Shown here: positions 27,592 to 35,916 of the stretch, one piece after another
Numbering within the stretch: the stretch's first letter is position 1
Layout: every line of letters starts with the position of its first letter
DNA from: Limnobacter litoralis
GTDB lineage: Bacteria; Pseudomonadota; Gammaproteobacteria; Burkholderiales; Burkholderiaceae_B
Length of the DNA stretch: 64,000 bases
Reading direction: 5' to 3'
Assembly: GCF_030160455.1 (NCBI RefSeq)
Contig: NZ_BSOJ01000015.1
Span: forward strand, 186,001 to 250,000
Notes under the pieces: generated by a model
Databases searched by the model: none
Told to the model about the DNA's origin: nothing
The model's input: only the letters and a program-made list of their open reading frames with translations
Translations under genes and position numbers: made by a program

Positions 27592-27888
27592 ATGGAAGCA
27601 GTTGTTACTCTACTTCGCTCACGCGGCCGGCGACTTGACGCCCGCGAGAGATCCCAAATTCCGGTCATCAAAGGTGACCTGGTGATGCAATACAAGCTTG
27701 AGAACTCCCACAGACCATCCTACAAAGTTCTGGAAATCAGAGTCGGCCACCAAGACATGCCCAGCGTTGCAGCCACCTTATTTGATCCTGAATTGGTACA
27801 CGTGACCGCAGACGGCATAGTTCTGCGGGGGATGGAGCGACTTTCTGGGGGATATGTTGTTCTACAAGAATGGCTGTGCAAAATTTAA
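27592..27888 (+). CDS. Small plus-strand accessory protein, unknown
   Basis: A 98-residue soluble protein. It has a basic N-terminus, then alternating hydrophobic segments (about 45-80, KVLEIRVGHQDMPSVAATLF) suggesting a small beta-rich domain. No family recognised. It is the only plus-strand gene in the left arm and faces the AT-rich gene at 27914. It may be an independently transcribed moron. Confidence 0.5.
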   Translation: MEAVVTLLRSRGRRLDARERSQIPVIKGDLVMQYKLENSHRPSYKVLEIRVGHQDMPSVAATLFDPELVHVTADGIVLRGMERLSGGYVVLQEWLCKI

Positions 27889-27913
27889 TATCAAAAAGCT
27901 TTTAAATCGTTAT

Positions 27914-28999
27914 CTATGAATAAACTTTTAATTTGTACATTTTTTCCATAGGAAGACCATAACTCCAAACACTTTCGACATCGCCATTTGATAAAGTGCA
28001 TTGATAATATGCATGTCCAAAAAGACTTGAAGGAACCTCGATTTTTTCCTCTTTAATCGATTTAAAAAATTCCCTAGCAATCCAAAAACTTATAAAATCA
28101 GCTACTTCTAACAAAAAGTGGGACCCGGGCTTAACAAACATTGGTTCTTTTAATGGGGAACCAGCAGCGATCCATGAAAATAACCTTGTATACTGCAGAC
28201 CAAGAAATCTTTCAAGCGCCCAGCCCTCAGTTTTATTTGTATTGCTTGTATCCTGAGTATTGTCAAAAGTCCAAATTACAGACTTATTTTGATTACGAAA
28301 AACAGACAAAGAACCCATGATTGATTCTGAAAATAATATTTCTTTTTGATATTTTATAAGTGATTTTTTTTCAATAGAATTTTTTGGTAAATAGACAGCA
28401 TTTGAAAAGTTGAGTGTTACTAAACTTGGTCGAGCGTCCCTTATAATTTTTGAAAATTTATTAGCATAGTTTATTTTTTCTTGCAAATTTTCAAAAGAAT
28501 ATTTTTTCTCTTTGACATTACTTCCCCATATATCATAAAAATGATGATTCCAAGAATTAGGATCAACATTTGGACGAATTTCTTTTTTTAGATTTAAAAT
28601 ATTTTCTTTTAATTCATTTTGTTTATCAATATGGCACGCTACCATTGTAATACATTGAAAACTGACAGATCTACCATTGTATTTTTTCGGTAAGTCATTA
28701 ATTAAACGACCAGCATCATCACCATATAAACCCCATATATTTTCAACTGGAAGAACGGGAACATTGACAAAGTATTTTATATTACAATCAGAGTTTCCAC
28801 AAATAATAGGAAAATCTTTTTGAACCAAATAAGTATCAGTACCCTCAATTAGTTTTGATTTTAACGGATAGTCAAGTTTCTCAAGCCATGGTATTTTAGT
28901 ATGGGTTTTACAAACCGGACAAATGGCCGTTTTATCTAATAAATCTTCATCAATTAACTTTGGATCATCCCTAAAAGGAAGTTTTTTGATATTAACCAT
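27914..28999 (-). CDS. AT-rich accessory gene: N-terminal zinc ribbon, unknown C-terminal domain
   Basis: About 361 residues (368 if ATG 29020 is used; 28999 has GGAA 8 bases upstream). Its base composition is far more AT-rich than both neighbours, a sign of separate acquisition. CPVCKTHTK and CGNSDC (about 30 residues in and 40 later) form a likely zinc ribbon. The later part has VTLNFSNAVYLP, a central SVIWTFDN strand and a final PGSHFLLEVADFISFWIAREF helix. That helix loosely resembles the last motif of DUF3800 proteins (Q-x-ADxxA), an RNase H-like fold; this is a weak guess. Flanked by putAbiC-like genes, it may be a defence effector. Confidence 0.6.
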   Translation of the reverse strand: MVNIKKLPFRDDPKLIDEDLLDKTAICPVCKTHTKIPWLEKLDYPLKSKLIEGTDTYLVQKDFPIICGNSDCNIKYFVNVPVLPVENIWGLYGDDAGRLINDLPKKYNGRSVSFQCITMVACHIDKQNELKENILNLKKEIRPNVDPNSWNHHFYDIWGSNVKEKKYSFENLQEKINYANKFSKIIRDARPSLVTLNFSNAVYLPKNSIEKKSLIKYQKEILFSESIMGSLSVFRNQNKSVIWTFDNTQDTSNTNKTEGWALERFLGLQYTRLFSWIAAGSPLKEPMFVKPGSHFLLEVADFISFWIAREFFKSIKEEKIEVPSSLFGHAYYQCTLSNGDVESVWSYGLPMEKMYKLKVYS

Positions 29000-29020
29000 A
29001 ATATTTTCCAGAAAAATCAT

Positions 29021-29266
29021 TTATTTAGCTAAGCTTTTGATTGGCGCTAACAACTCAGTTTTTCGACCACTATCATGAGTTGTACCAAACCAATAAGCCA
29101 TAACGGCACCCCAGCCAGTGGACAAACTACCAAGCATTAAGAGCAATGCTTGACTGTCACTGACGTGCAGATATCCAGTCATCATACCAATCAACAGCCC
29201 AAAAAATCCAAGTGTTACCAGCACGGATAGGACAGCAGGAATTTTGGATCGAACCGTTTTTTGCAT
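29021..29266 (-). CDS. Small phage-type membrane protein (holin-like), 5' end probably eroded
   Basis: From ATG 29266 it has 81 residues with two membrane helices: AVLSVLVTLGFFGLLIGMMT, and LLLMLGSLSTGWGAVMAYWF followed by GTTHDSGRKTELLA. This resembles a common phage membrane protein of about 120 residues ending YYFGSSxGSxxKTE. The frame stays open to 29353, including ENIAANDRANARDM, which fits the family. The original start may therefore have been lost along with the broken gene upstream. Confidence 0.6.
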   Translation of the reverse strand: MQKTVRSKIPAVLSVLVTLGFFGLLIGMMTGYLHVSDSQALLLMLGSLSTGWGAVMAYWFGTTHDSGRKTELLAPIKSLAK

Positions 29267-29303
29267 ATCCCGTGCATTTGCCCGATCGTTTGCCGCAATG
29301 TTT

Positions 29304-29540
29304 TCAAGAGTGGGTGACGTTTTTGAATCCCAGTTCCTGCATCCGCTGGGCAAAGTCCTGATCGCCTTTTTTCAGCATTAGCATCTGCTCGGGTATGCCA
29401 CCAAACAAAATCCGCTAAACTTCATCCGCAGTCTTTTCTGAGCTTCCCACTGCGTTAGCTGTTGCGGTGACTGCCCTGCGACTTTAGTTGCCCCTCCCAA
29501 AGCGGAGCCCGCAGCCTGGAAGGAAAACTGCTTAAGGTAG
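29304..29540 (-). pseudogene. Frameshifted remnant of a phage gene
   Basis: Two minus-strand frames join near 29413 when shifted by one base. The first reads QAAGSALGGATKVAGQSPQQ and on to RLRMKFSG. The second reads LFGGIPEQMLMLKKGDQDFA then QRMQELGFKN and ends at a TGA (29306-29304). The frame upstream is closed by a stop near 29550. No intact gene can be read in 29354-29582. A helical, Ala/Gln-rich phage protein is suggested, probably once translated just before the small membrane protein. Confidence 0.5.
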
Positions 29541-29582
29541 CCTCAGCAAAAAGTAGCCGCTTGCTGGCCAACCCCCCATAGG

Positions 29583-30338
29583 CTATTGCCCGTTGCTTTG
29601 GCTGACATCTCGTACTGGCCTTTTCGTTGTATTTAGCATTTGGTAAAAGCGGTAATAGCTTTCCTCGGTCTCAGCGCATTGCCAATGCAAATGGTCAAGC
29701 GCTTGAGCCATGCCCTTGGTAACATAAAAACTGACTTGTTTTTCCAATAGAAAACCTGCTTTTTTCACATTTTCGCTTTCATGGGTGCTCAATTGATCCA
29801 GGAAAAAATAGACCCCCGACCAAAGGGGCACAAGCTCAGGTAAAATTCTGTTGTACCTTTCCACAACTTTAATAACTTGAATATCAAGCAAGTTCGGGCT
29901 GCTTGGGCTTTCGCTAAGCAAGTGGATAAACTGCAATTCATTAAAAGCGCTTGCCGGGCCGTTTTGACCAGCAAGCTTAACCAATTCCAATAGCCTATCT
30001 AGCACGCGGAAAAGGCGCTTCTCCATTTCAATTTGGAATTCATATTCCTGTTGCTTTTTGAGGACTTGTTCATTCCATTCTTGCTGATTTTTATGGATAA
30101 AGTGCTGTAGGTCAACCGTTATAAGCAAAATGTAAACAGTCAGCGCGCCAACAATGGGTGCCGTGATGCCGCCAATATAGGAACCAAAGTTTGCCCAATC
30201 GCCTGGGTTGTCAGATAAAGGGCCATGGAACTGGGTAAAATAAAGCCCAAAGCCAAAGGCAACACCAAAAATTATTAGATCTTTTGGCCAGCCCAAAAAC
30301 ACAATAAACCGGCTTAACTTAATGTCGCCTTTCCCCAT
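29583..30338 (-). CDS. Second putAbiC-like membrane protein
   Basis: A 251-residue protein with two N-terminal helices (about 17-33 and 53-75) around HGPLSDNPGDWANFGSYIGG, the same signature as the protein at 26624-27298. A long helical, Gln/Glu-rich coiled region (about 80-115) and a C-terminal cytoplasmic domain follow. Apart from the signature the two differ, so this is not a recent duplication. It follows the lysis genes on the same strand and could be expressed late or from its own promoter. Role in infection exclusion or abortive infection is inferred. Confidence 0.65.
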   Translation of the reverse strand: MGKGDIKLSRFIVFLGWPKDLIIFGVAFGFGLYFTQFHGPLSDNPGDWANFGSYIGGITAPIVGALTVYILLITVDLQHFIHKNQQEWNEQVLKKQQEYEFQIEMEKRLFRVLDRLLELVKLAGQNGPASAFNELQFIHLLSESPSSPNLLDIQVIKVVERYNRILPELVPLWSGVYFFLDQLSTHESENVKKAGFLLEKQVSFYVTKGMAQALDHLHWQCAETEESYYRFYQMLNTTKRPVRDVSQSNGQ

Positions 30339-30425
30339 TTAAAATGCCCCCGCAAAAATAGACAAAGACATGGTTTTAAACCATGGCTATGCCTTTTGCA
30401 ACTAACGGAGCCGCCCATGGAGGGG

Positions 30426-30908
30426 TTATTTGCTGAAGCTTTGAATGGCCCGGCATTGGGCCATCACCTCGTCGGCTTCACGAGCGAGTCGTCGAAGATC
30501 CTCTGTAACTCGTTCTGGAAGTGCAATGGTTCGGGCAGAGGTTTTGTCAGCTCGGCTGGTGGTTTCATCAACGGCGGGCACTGAGTTTGAACATACTGAG
30601 GCTGGGAGGCGCAACCCGCCAGTGCCAGCGCGATCAGCAGCAAGTGACTTTTGGTATTTTTCATTGATGGCATCCCTCTCTTCATTCAGTTGATTGATTG
30701 ACGCGGCAAATGCCTGCATTTGCTGACGAATGTTTTCCTCGTAGGTTTTTTGATCAGCCAGGATCGCTTCTTTTTGGGCACTCAAGGCGGCGTTTTTGTC
30801 CTTGAGAGCTTGTCGTTGAGCCATGCCCTGCCCCACCCAGAAACCAAGCCCCAACAATGCTGCACACAAAGTCAAAGCGGCAAAGATTTTGATTCCTGTC
30901 GAATTCAT
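30426..30908 (-). CDS. Rz: Inner-membrane spanin Rz
   Basis: A 160-residue i-spanin: one N-terminal membrane helix (about 7-27), then a long coiled coil (about 28-90: AQRQALKDKNAALSAQKEAI and onward) in the periplasm. It pairs with the outer-membrane lipoprotein Rz1 to fuse the two membranes at lysis. ATG 30908 overlaps the endolysin stop as ATGA; upstream in-frame codons lie inside the endolysin gene. The rz1 gene is nested in another frame. Confidence 0.88.
   Translation of the reverse strand: MNSTGIKIFAALTLCAALLGLGFWVGQGMAQRQALKDKNAALSAQKEAILADQKTYEENIRQQMQAFAASINQLNEERDAINEKYQKSLAADRAGTGGLRLPASVCSNSVPAVDETTSRADKTSARTIALPERVTEDLRRLAREADEVMAQCRAIQSFSK
30464..30664 (-). CDS. Rz1: Outer-membrane spanin lipoprotein Rz1 (nested in Rz)
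   Basis: About 66 residues from MKNTKSHLLL. The lipoprotein signal ends LALAGC, giving a mature protein of about 50 residues that is proline-rich (CPPLMKPPAELTKPLPEPL), as Rz1 proteins are. The whole gene lies within Rz in a shifted frame, the classic lambda arrangement. ATG 30685 is an alternative start. Confidence 0.85.
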   Translation of the reverse strand: MKNTKSHLLLIALALAGCASQPQYVQTQCPPLMKPPAELTKPLPEPLHFQNELQRIFDDSLVKPTR

Positions 30909-31390
30909 GCAATCACCCCGCCAGCTTGAGTGAAGGCATTTGCCAGACGTTCGAGCCTGTTTTCGTGTTGGCCATACCCTGCACCCGGCAAGCTGGCCCA
31001 AATGTTCCTGCAGCAGGCCACGGCCTTCTCAAACTCTCCAGCCAAGATGTGGGGCATCGCCCTTTGCTCCTCAAACTGTCTGATGGCGTAAAGGTCCTGC
31101 GAAAGTGGGCCAAAGTCAGGGAGTCGCAGTAATGCCTTGTAGTGTGGCCACCACCGATGCATGATCTGGTATCGGCCGGCCGCATCACTGTTCATTGCCC
31201 GGTTATCGATATTCGGGTGGTCGGCATAGGACTTGAAAGTCATGATGTGGCTTGGGGTACTGCCTACCAGCACGTTGTAACCGTCATCACTGGCAGCCAG
31301 AATTTGCGGACCAATCTCACTGAATGCGATCATGTCGAGAAAGGCGAGGACGTTTTTGCCACCCGCCCGCTCTACTGAAATAAATGCCAT
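30905..31390 (-). CDS. Endolysin, lambda R-type transglycosylase
   Basis: A 161-residue protein closely patterned on lambda gpR. Shared features are FLDMIAFSE (catalytic Glu25), YNVLVGS, the SYADHP segment, AAGRYQIMHRWW and NIWASLPGAGYGQHE. It cleaves the glycan strands of peptidoglycan. It lacks a signal peptide, so a holin is needed. It starts 4 bases after a small membrane protein and overlaps Rz. Confidence 0.93.
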   Translation of the reverse strand: MAFISVERAGGKNVLAFLDMIAFSEIGPQILAASDDGYNVLVGSTPSHIMTFKSYADHPNIDNRAMNSDAAGRYQIMHRWWPHYKALLRLPDFGPLSQDLYAIRQFEEQRAMPHILAGEFEKAVACCRNIWASLPGAGYGQHENRLERLANAFTQAGGVIA

Positions 31391-31394
31391 GGTT

Positions 31395-31727
31395 TCACCT
31401 CAAAAGGAAACAGCGGTCTGCCCGATTCTTGGCAGCCGATTTGCGGTAAAAGTGAGGGACGCCATAGAACCAAAGCCTGGCGGTCCTGATCTGAAAGGCG
31501 AGGATGGTGAGAATCAGCGCGAGATGAAACCACCCGGGAAGATAGCCAAAGATGACAGTCGTGCCGATGCTGACTAGCGCGAATGCGCTGATTGACCAAA
31601 GCAAAAGCCGAACCCTAACCAGCGTGGCGTGCGTAGTCATCGCGAGCCGACAGAACGCTGTCCAGAAGGTCGCTGCAGAGCCCAAGAAATAAGCCACCAA
31701 GAACATCCAGTTTGTACCTTCGCCCAT
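31395..31727 (-). CDS. Small phage membrane protein (lysis-region, holin candidate)
   Basis: 110 residues with three hydrophobic helices (about 7-28, 39-61, 65-83) and a basic C-terminus (HFYRKSAAKNRADR). Proteins of this form are common before the endolysin in betaproteobacterial phages. It lies 5 bases after the other holin candidate and 4 before endolysin. One of the two is probably the holin and the other an antiholin or accessory protein. Confidence 0.7.
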   Translation of the reverse strand: MGEGTNWMFLVAYFLGSAATFWTAFCRLAMTTHATLVRVRLLLWSISAFALVSIGTTVIFGYLPGWFHLALILTILAFQIRTARLWFYGVPHFYRKSAAKNRADRCFLLR

Positions 31728-31732
31728 ACCGT

Positions 31733-32101
31733 TTACCCACCTATGAAAGACTTCAATCGATCAATGGCGGCATCTTTCAGAGCCTCAAACTTGTCTCCCA
31801 GCGCGCCAATGCAGAACGCGATGATTGGCAAGGCGAAGTCCTGCGCCACCCCCAATTTTTCAAATACCAACCAGGACAGCCCGCCAGTCAGAATGATTGC
31901 GGTCATGACCAGCCTGCAGAGAATCAAGAGAGCTGTTCGCTTGGAATCCGTGTGCACTCGCCCGATGGTCCAAGTCGCGCCGACCGTGGCCGACAGAATC
32001 ACGGCCATCCACACGCCAATGACCGGTCCAAACAGAGCGATCAAACCGCCTGTGATCGACACGGCCGCTGCCGCAGATGCGCTTGTCGCTGGCTCTTGCA
32101 T
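31733..32101 (-). CDS. Holin candidate
   Basis: A 122-residue protein with three or four helices (about 14-45, 60-84, 88-106) and a charged tail (GDKFEALKDAAIDRLKSFIG). The layout fits a class I-type phage holin. First gene of the lysis block, downstream of the terminator at 32132-32163. Confidence 0.7.
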   Translation of the reverse strand: MQEPATSASAAAAVSITGGLIALFGPVIGVWMAVILSATVGATWTIGRVHTDSKRTALLILCRLVMTAIILTGGLSWLVFEKLGVAQDFALPIIAFCIGALGDKFEALKDAAIDRLKSFIGG

Positions 32102-32131
32102 TTTTTCCCCTTCTTCTCATTGCTACAGCCC

Positions 32132-32163
32132 CAAAAAAATGCCCCGACAAGTTGCCGGGGCAT
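32132..32163 (-). terminator. Intrinsic terminator between tail fibre gene and lysis block
   Basis: Minus strand ATGCCCCGG, short loop, TCGGGGCAT followed by seven T residues. It lies 38 bases after the fibre-gene stop. Lysis-gene expression would need read-through or antitermination, or a promoter in 32102-32131. Confidence 0.88.
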
Positions 32164-32200
32164 GCCGCAGGTTTTGGCACCTGCTTTCAATCTCTTGTTG

Positions 32201-33298
32201 TCAGTATTCCGCTCTGATCACATAGCCCTCAAGGGTAATGACTTCGTTGGGAACCGAGGCTGAGGCCTCAAGGTAGATGCTCTGATCTGTTGAGAAATCC
32301 ACGGCTTTCCCACCCGAAATGTAAGTGTCTTTCAGCGTGTAAAGCTGCTCTGTGAGGCTTCCACGATTGACCAGAAACCAGTCATACGGCTGACTACCCG
32401 AATTGAAAGCGTTCGAATCGATGTATTCACTTCCGATGATGAACTTGGTGGTTTTGTCGTTGCCACTGCTGGTTCCATCGAAAAAGGTGTGGCAATCCAA
32501 GCAACCTGACGGGCCCAGCGTGCCAGAGGGCACCAGTATCGAAGCCATGGTCACGTAATCACCCGCCGGTGTTACAACTGGCGTGCCGAGCCCGGCTGAA
32601 TACGCGAAGTCGACCGTCAAATCATTGGTGGAATCAACTGACAACACCTTGTAAAAGCCATCGAGGCCGGTGCCCCCAGACCATGTCACGTAGACCGAAG
32701 CGCCGACGGCAGGCGAGGTGGTAAGCCCATGCACTCCGGAGCTGCTGAATTGAACTTTGCCGCCGCCGTTGCTGTATGTGACACCTGTAAAGGCTGTGTC
32801 CACTGCCACGAAAGACAAAGGCACTGCCGACTTCGCCAGAGTCTGGACACTGTTGCTGGATTCAGTTACCAGGTGAGTCACCACCCTTTCGTCTGTGATC
32901 ATGCTGTTGGTGATCGATGTGCTGGTGGTCTGCAACAGTACCTGGCAGATTGGCAACTTACCTGCGGGGATCGCTGGGGCCGTTGGACTTACCGCCTCCG
33001 TACCCGTCACAACGGAGACTGCGCCAGAAGTACGATCAATCACCACCCGATCAATTCTGGGATTTGATGCGGGTGCGGTAATGGCCGAGGTGCTTTGGGC
33101 GGCAACCAGCGAGAGTGCGCCACTCAGAAATTTCAATCCTCCATCCACCGCAACGGTCAAATTCGGGGTGGGCTGTTCATGAGGCGCAAACGACGCAGCC
33201 AACTTGGCCAACACGGCAATATTCCCGTCCAGTGCGGCCTTGTAGGTGGCCGCATCCTGCAGGGTGAAGTCATTCTGATTGAAGGTTGCAACAGTCAT
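32201..33298 (-). CDS. Phage tail fibre/tip-associated protein
   Basis: A 365-residue Ser/Thr/Gly-rich, beta-rich protein following the gpJ-like gene, where receptor-binding fibres usually sit. The first about 150 residues (TLQDAATYKAALDGNIAVLA, then PRIDRVVIDRTSG) resemble the attachment part of phage fibre proteins, with a variable C-terminal part. CLDCHTFF near residue 268 looks like a heme motif but lies in a beta-rich region and is probably chance. Confidence 0.65.
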   Translation of the reverse strand: MTVATFNQNDFTLQDAATYKAALDGNIAVLAKLAASFAPHEQPTPNLTVAVDGGLKFLSGALSLVAAQSTSAITAPASNPRIDRVVIDRTSGAVSVVTGTEAVSPTAPAIPAGKLPICQVLLQTTSTSITNSMITDERVVTHLVTESSNSVQTLAKSAVPLSFVAVDTAFTGVTYSNGGGKVQFSSSGVHGLTTSPAVGASVYVTWSGGTGLDGFYKVLSVDSTNDLTVDFAYSAGLGTPVVTPAGDYVTMASILVPSGTLGPSGCLDCHTFFDGTSSGNDKTTKFIIGSEYIDSNAFNSGSQPYDWFLVNRGSLTEQLYTLKDTYISGGKAVDFSTDQSIYLEASASVPNEVITLEGYVIRAEY

Positions 33299-33306
33299 CT
33301 ATCCCT

Positions 33307-35916
33307 CTACTGGTCAATTGTTGGCGTGAATTTGGAAATGGCGGGTGTGCCTGCCGTTGAGGCAAGAATCAATTTCGGCTTGATGAACCTGGCTGTCAGC
33401 ATTCCATTGCCCCACTGTGTGAAAGGCGAATAGGTCAGACCGTCATCAGAGGTGCTGATCCAGAACTGAGGCGAGACTGCACCCACCCCAGAATCTGGCA
33501 AAGTTCCCGCCATGGCGGCCCAAGCACGGACAGCCTGGCTTGAGCCGAGATCAAACTCTTGACCCTCAAACTCAGCAGTTGCATAAGGGTTCGGCACCAT
33601 CACATCAAAGGTGTCGAAATCGTCTGCGCTGGCCAGGTTTTGACTCTTTACCAGAACCTTTCCGGTCCAGTGTTTCACCAGATTCGTGAGAGTGCCCTGC
33701 CACTCGGGTGCTTGCGCCCTGCTCTGCTGCACGGCCAGGGTGTCAGCAACGGTAAAGTTTGCAATCACTGGGTTGGAGTAATTGCCACCGCTGTCGCGCG
33801 CCGAGAGCATGAAGGTCCAATCGCCCGGCACCATGCCGGTGGTATTGAACGAGGTGTAAGCCACGCTGCTCGCCAGCACGATCCCATCTCGCCAGTTGGC
33901 CTCGGCACCCAGCGGCACAAACCGGATCTCGTAAGTCACGCCAGCAGTGGTCGAAGCCAACCAGCTGAACTGGGTTGTAGCCTCGCTCTGGCTGACAGAA
34001 AACCCCGATGGTTGTGCTGGCAAACTGAGCTGGCCAGAGATGGCAAATGTGAAGGCCGGCACCGTGGACAGATCCTGCAAGCCCGAACCGAACTTGTTGT
34101 AGGCAGGAAACTTGAAGTAGACCGTCTTGCCGGTCAGAGCGGGGTTGTAGGCGTACTTAAAGATCGAATCATCGCACTTCACGAAGCGTGCGCCAGCAGA
34201 AGACCCTTGAGCGCTGCCGTAGACCCCACGACGCAAGTAATTCAGATCATACGCACTGGCGCCAGTCAGAGTTGCATCCCGAAATGCCAGGAACTCGCCA
34301 CCGACCAGACATAGCGTCCCAAGCGTGTCGACTTCCGTCTGATTCACGCTCTCAAGGGTCGATTTGCTGGAGCTTAGGTCAACTGCCAGGGAGTGAACTG
34401 TGTCCGGATCTGACCCAGCAACCAAATCGGCGGAAGTCACGCCAACCCTGCTATTACCCGAGATCTTACCGATCTGGAAGTAGGTGCTGTCGTCATAGCT
34501 CATCCAGACCTGCGACCCACCATAGTTTGCATCGAGGTTGGCCACCGCCATCCAAATTTCAAACCCTGAAGTCGTAGCTGCACTGGGTGCCAGAAAGATC
34601 GTCGGGCTCGAGTAAGCAGTTGGGATCACGCTCCAGTCGGGGTTGTAACCGCTGCTTGGTGGTTGCAGGTAAGCGGCCGGGTTGCTGTAGGCCGCGTTGT
34701 ACTCCTCGGCCGTGATGCTCAGAAGACCGTCTTCAGACTCATCGATCTCGGTGATGCGCACTGGCGCCTGATTCAAACCCAGCGCAGCATCAGTGATTGT
34801 CACCAGATCCATGGGTTCCAGCAGGCAGTATTTCCAACTCAACTTGAATTCGTAAGTGTTGCGAATGTAGAGCTGACGCTGGAGTATGCCTTGCGCGACA
34901 AATCGAGCCACGTCAGGCAGACAGATTGAATGCAAGCTGACCGTGGGCATTTCACGCAGACCGAACTGCTCAATGCTGGCCATGTCCTTGGCCTCGGCCA
35001 CCTCTTGGGTGTAATCGTTGTCACGATTCAGAAATTCAACCTTGACGCAGTTGTAGGCATCAGCCTGCCGCTTGCGGGTCACTTTGATCGGATCTTCGCC
35101 AGAGTCAGCCTGAAAATCATCGTCGGTCAGGTTGTAAACGACCGTCTGAGTCTTATCGAATGGGATGATTTTGAGCTTCTTTTCACTCCAGACAATCCCA
35201 GCGTTGCCCACTGTGGCCCACTCAGTCAGTCGCTCATGCGCCGGCGATTGGCTCTGCATGCTTGGGCTGATGTATGTCGAATTGCCATCACAGTAAGAAC
35301 CAAGGTCCGTGTAATCACCCAAGTTTGCGGCGGGAAATCCGGCCCCGTAGTTCTCGTTGGTCAGGAAATCCACGATGACATCTTTGGGGTTGCAATCGGG
35401 GTTGCTGGCATTCCACAAGATGCCTTGAACTTCAAACAGGTGATTGCCAAGGCTGCCACTGCCCAAGTCGTACCCGGCTGCAGCAGCATAAGCCACCCCC
35501 TGGTAACCAATGGCCTCATCCGGATGATTTGCCGACAGGTATCCCCATGGCGACTGCGGGTATGTGCCCGGGAATATGGTCAGACCAAATTGGGACGGAC
35601 TGGTGAGCTTCTGATTGTTTCGCCAGATTTTACTGATCCCATTGATTGGACCTTCAGCCAGCAAAAAGCCGACCGTGGCCGTGTAAGTGTAGGTCGTGTT
35701 GCTCACACTGGTACCGCCGCCCTTTCCCACACTCTGTGATGAAGAATGCGCAATCGCGGTCCAGTCGTTGTAGTACATCAAATTACCCGATACCTGCCCG
35801 GTACCGTACACCAGCGGAATGCAGTTTCCATAGCCGGTCTTTTGAATCTGCAGGCCATTGACCTGAGAAGGCGTTGAAGCGACAGGCTTGGCCGTTTTGA
35901 AAAGCAGTCCAGACAT
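33307..35916 (-). CDS. Tail tip protein, lambda gpJ-like (host specificity)
   Basis: An 869-residue central tip protein. The N-terminal region (about 1-190) shows the phage tail tip pattern NCIPLVYGTGQVSGNL and VSNTTYTYTATVGFLLAEGP. A baseplate-hub-like region and fibronectin-like domains (about 640-730, FSVSQSEATTQFSWLASTTA) follow. The C-terminus resembles a carbohydrate-binding or discoidin-like sandwich. It follows NlpC and gpL-like genes, in lambda order L-K-(I)-J. It probably decides host range with the fibre. Confidence 0.85.
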   Translation of the reverse strand: MSGLLFKTAKPVASTPSQVNGLQIQKTGYGNCIPLVYGTGQVSGNLMYYNDWTAIAHSSSQSVGKGGGTSVSNTTYTYTATVGFLLAEGPINGISKIWRNNQKLTSPSQFGLTIFPGTYPQSPWGYLSANHPDEAIGYQGVAYAAAAGYDLGSGSLGNHLFEVQGILWNASNPDCNPKDVIVDFLTNENYGAGFPAANLGDYTDLGSYCDGNSTYISPSMQSQSPAHERLTEWATVGNAGIVWSEKKLKIIPFDKTQTVVYNLTDDDFQADSGEDPIKVTRKRQADAYNCVKVEFLNRDNDYTQEVAEAKDMASIEQFGLREMPTVSLHSICLPDVARFVAQGILQRQLYIRNTYEFKLSWKYCLLEPMDLVTITDAALGLNQAPVRITEIDESEDGLLSITAEEYNAAYSNPAAYLQPPSSGYNPDWSVIPTAYSSPTIFLAPSAATTSGFEIWMAVANLDANYGGSQVWMSYDDSTYFQIGKISGNSRVGVTSADLVAGSDPDTVHSLAVDLSSSKSTLESVNQTEVDTLGTLCLVGGEFLAFRDATLTGASAYDLNYLRRGVYGSAQGSSAGARFVKCDDSIFKYAYNPALTGKTVYFKFPAYNKFGSGLQDLSTVPAFTFAISGQLSLPAQPSGFSVSQSEATTQFSWLASTTAGVTYEIRFVPLGAEANWRDGIVLASSVAYTSFNTTGMVPGDWTFMLSARDSGGNYSNPVIANFTVADTLAVQQSRAQAPEWQGTLTNLVKHWTGKVLVKSQNLASADDFDTFDVMVPNPYATAEFEGQEFDLGSSQAVRAWAAMAGTLPDSGVGAVSPQFWISTSDDGLTYSPFTQWGNGMLTARFIKPKLILASTAGTPAISKFTPTIDQ

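Noticed and set aside
32930..33000. Heme-binding interpretation of the CLDCH motif in the tail fibre (protein residue about 268)
   Set aside because: The protein is cytoplasmically made, beta-rich and without a signal peptide, so covalent heme attachment is unlikely.
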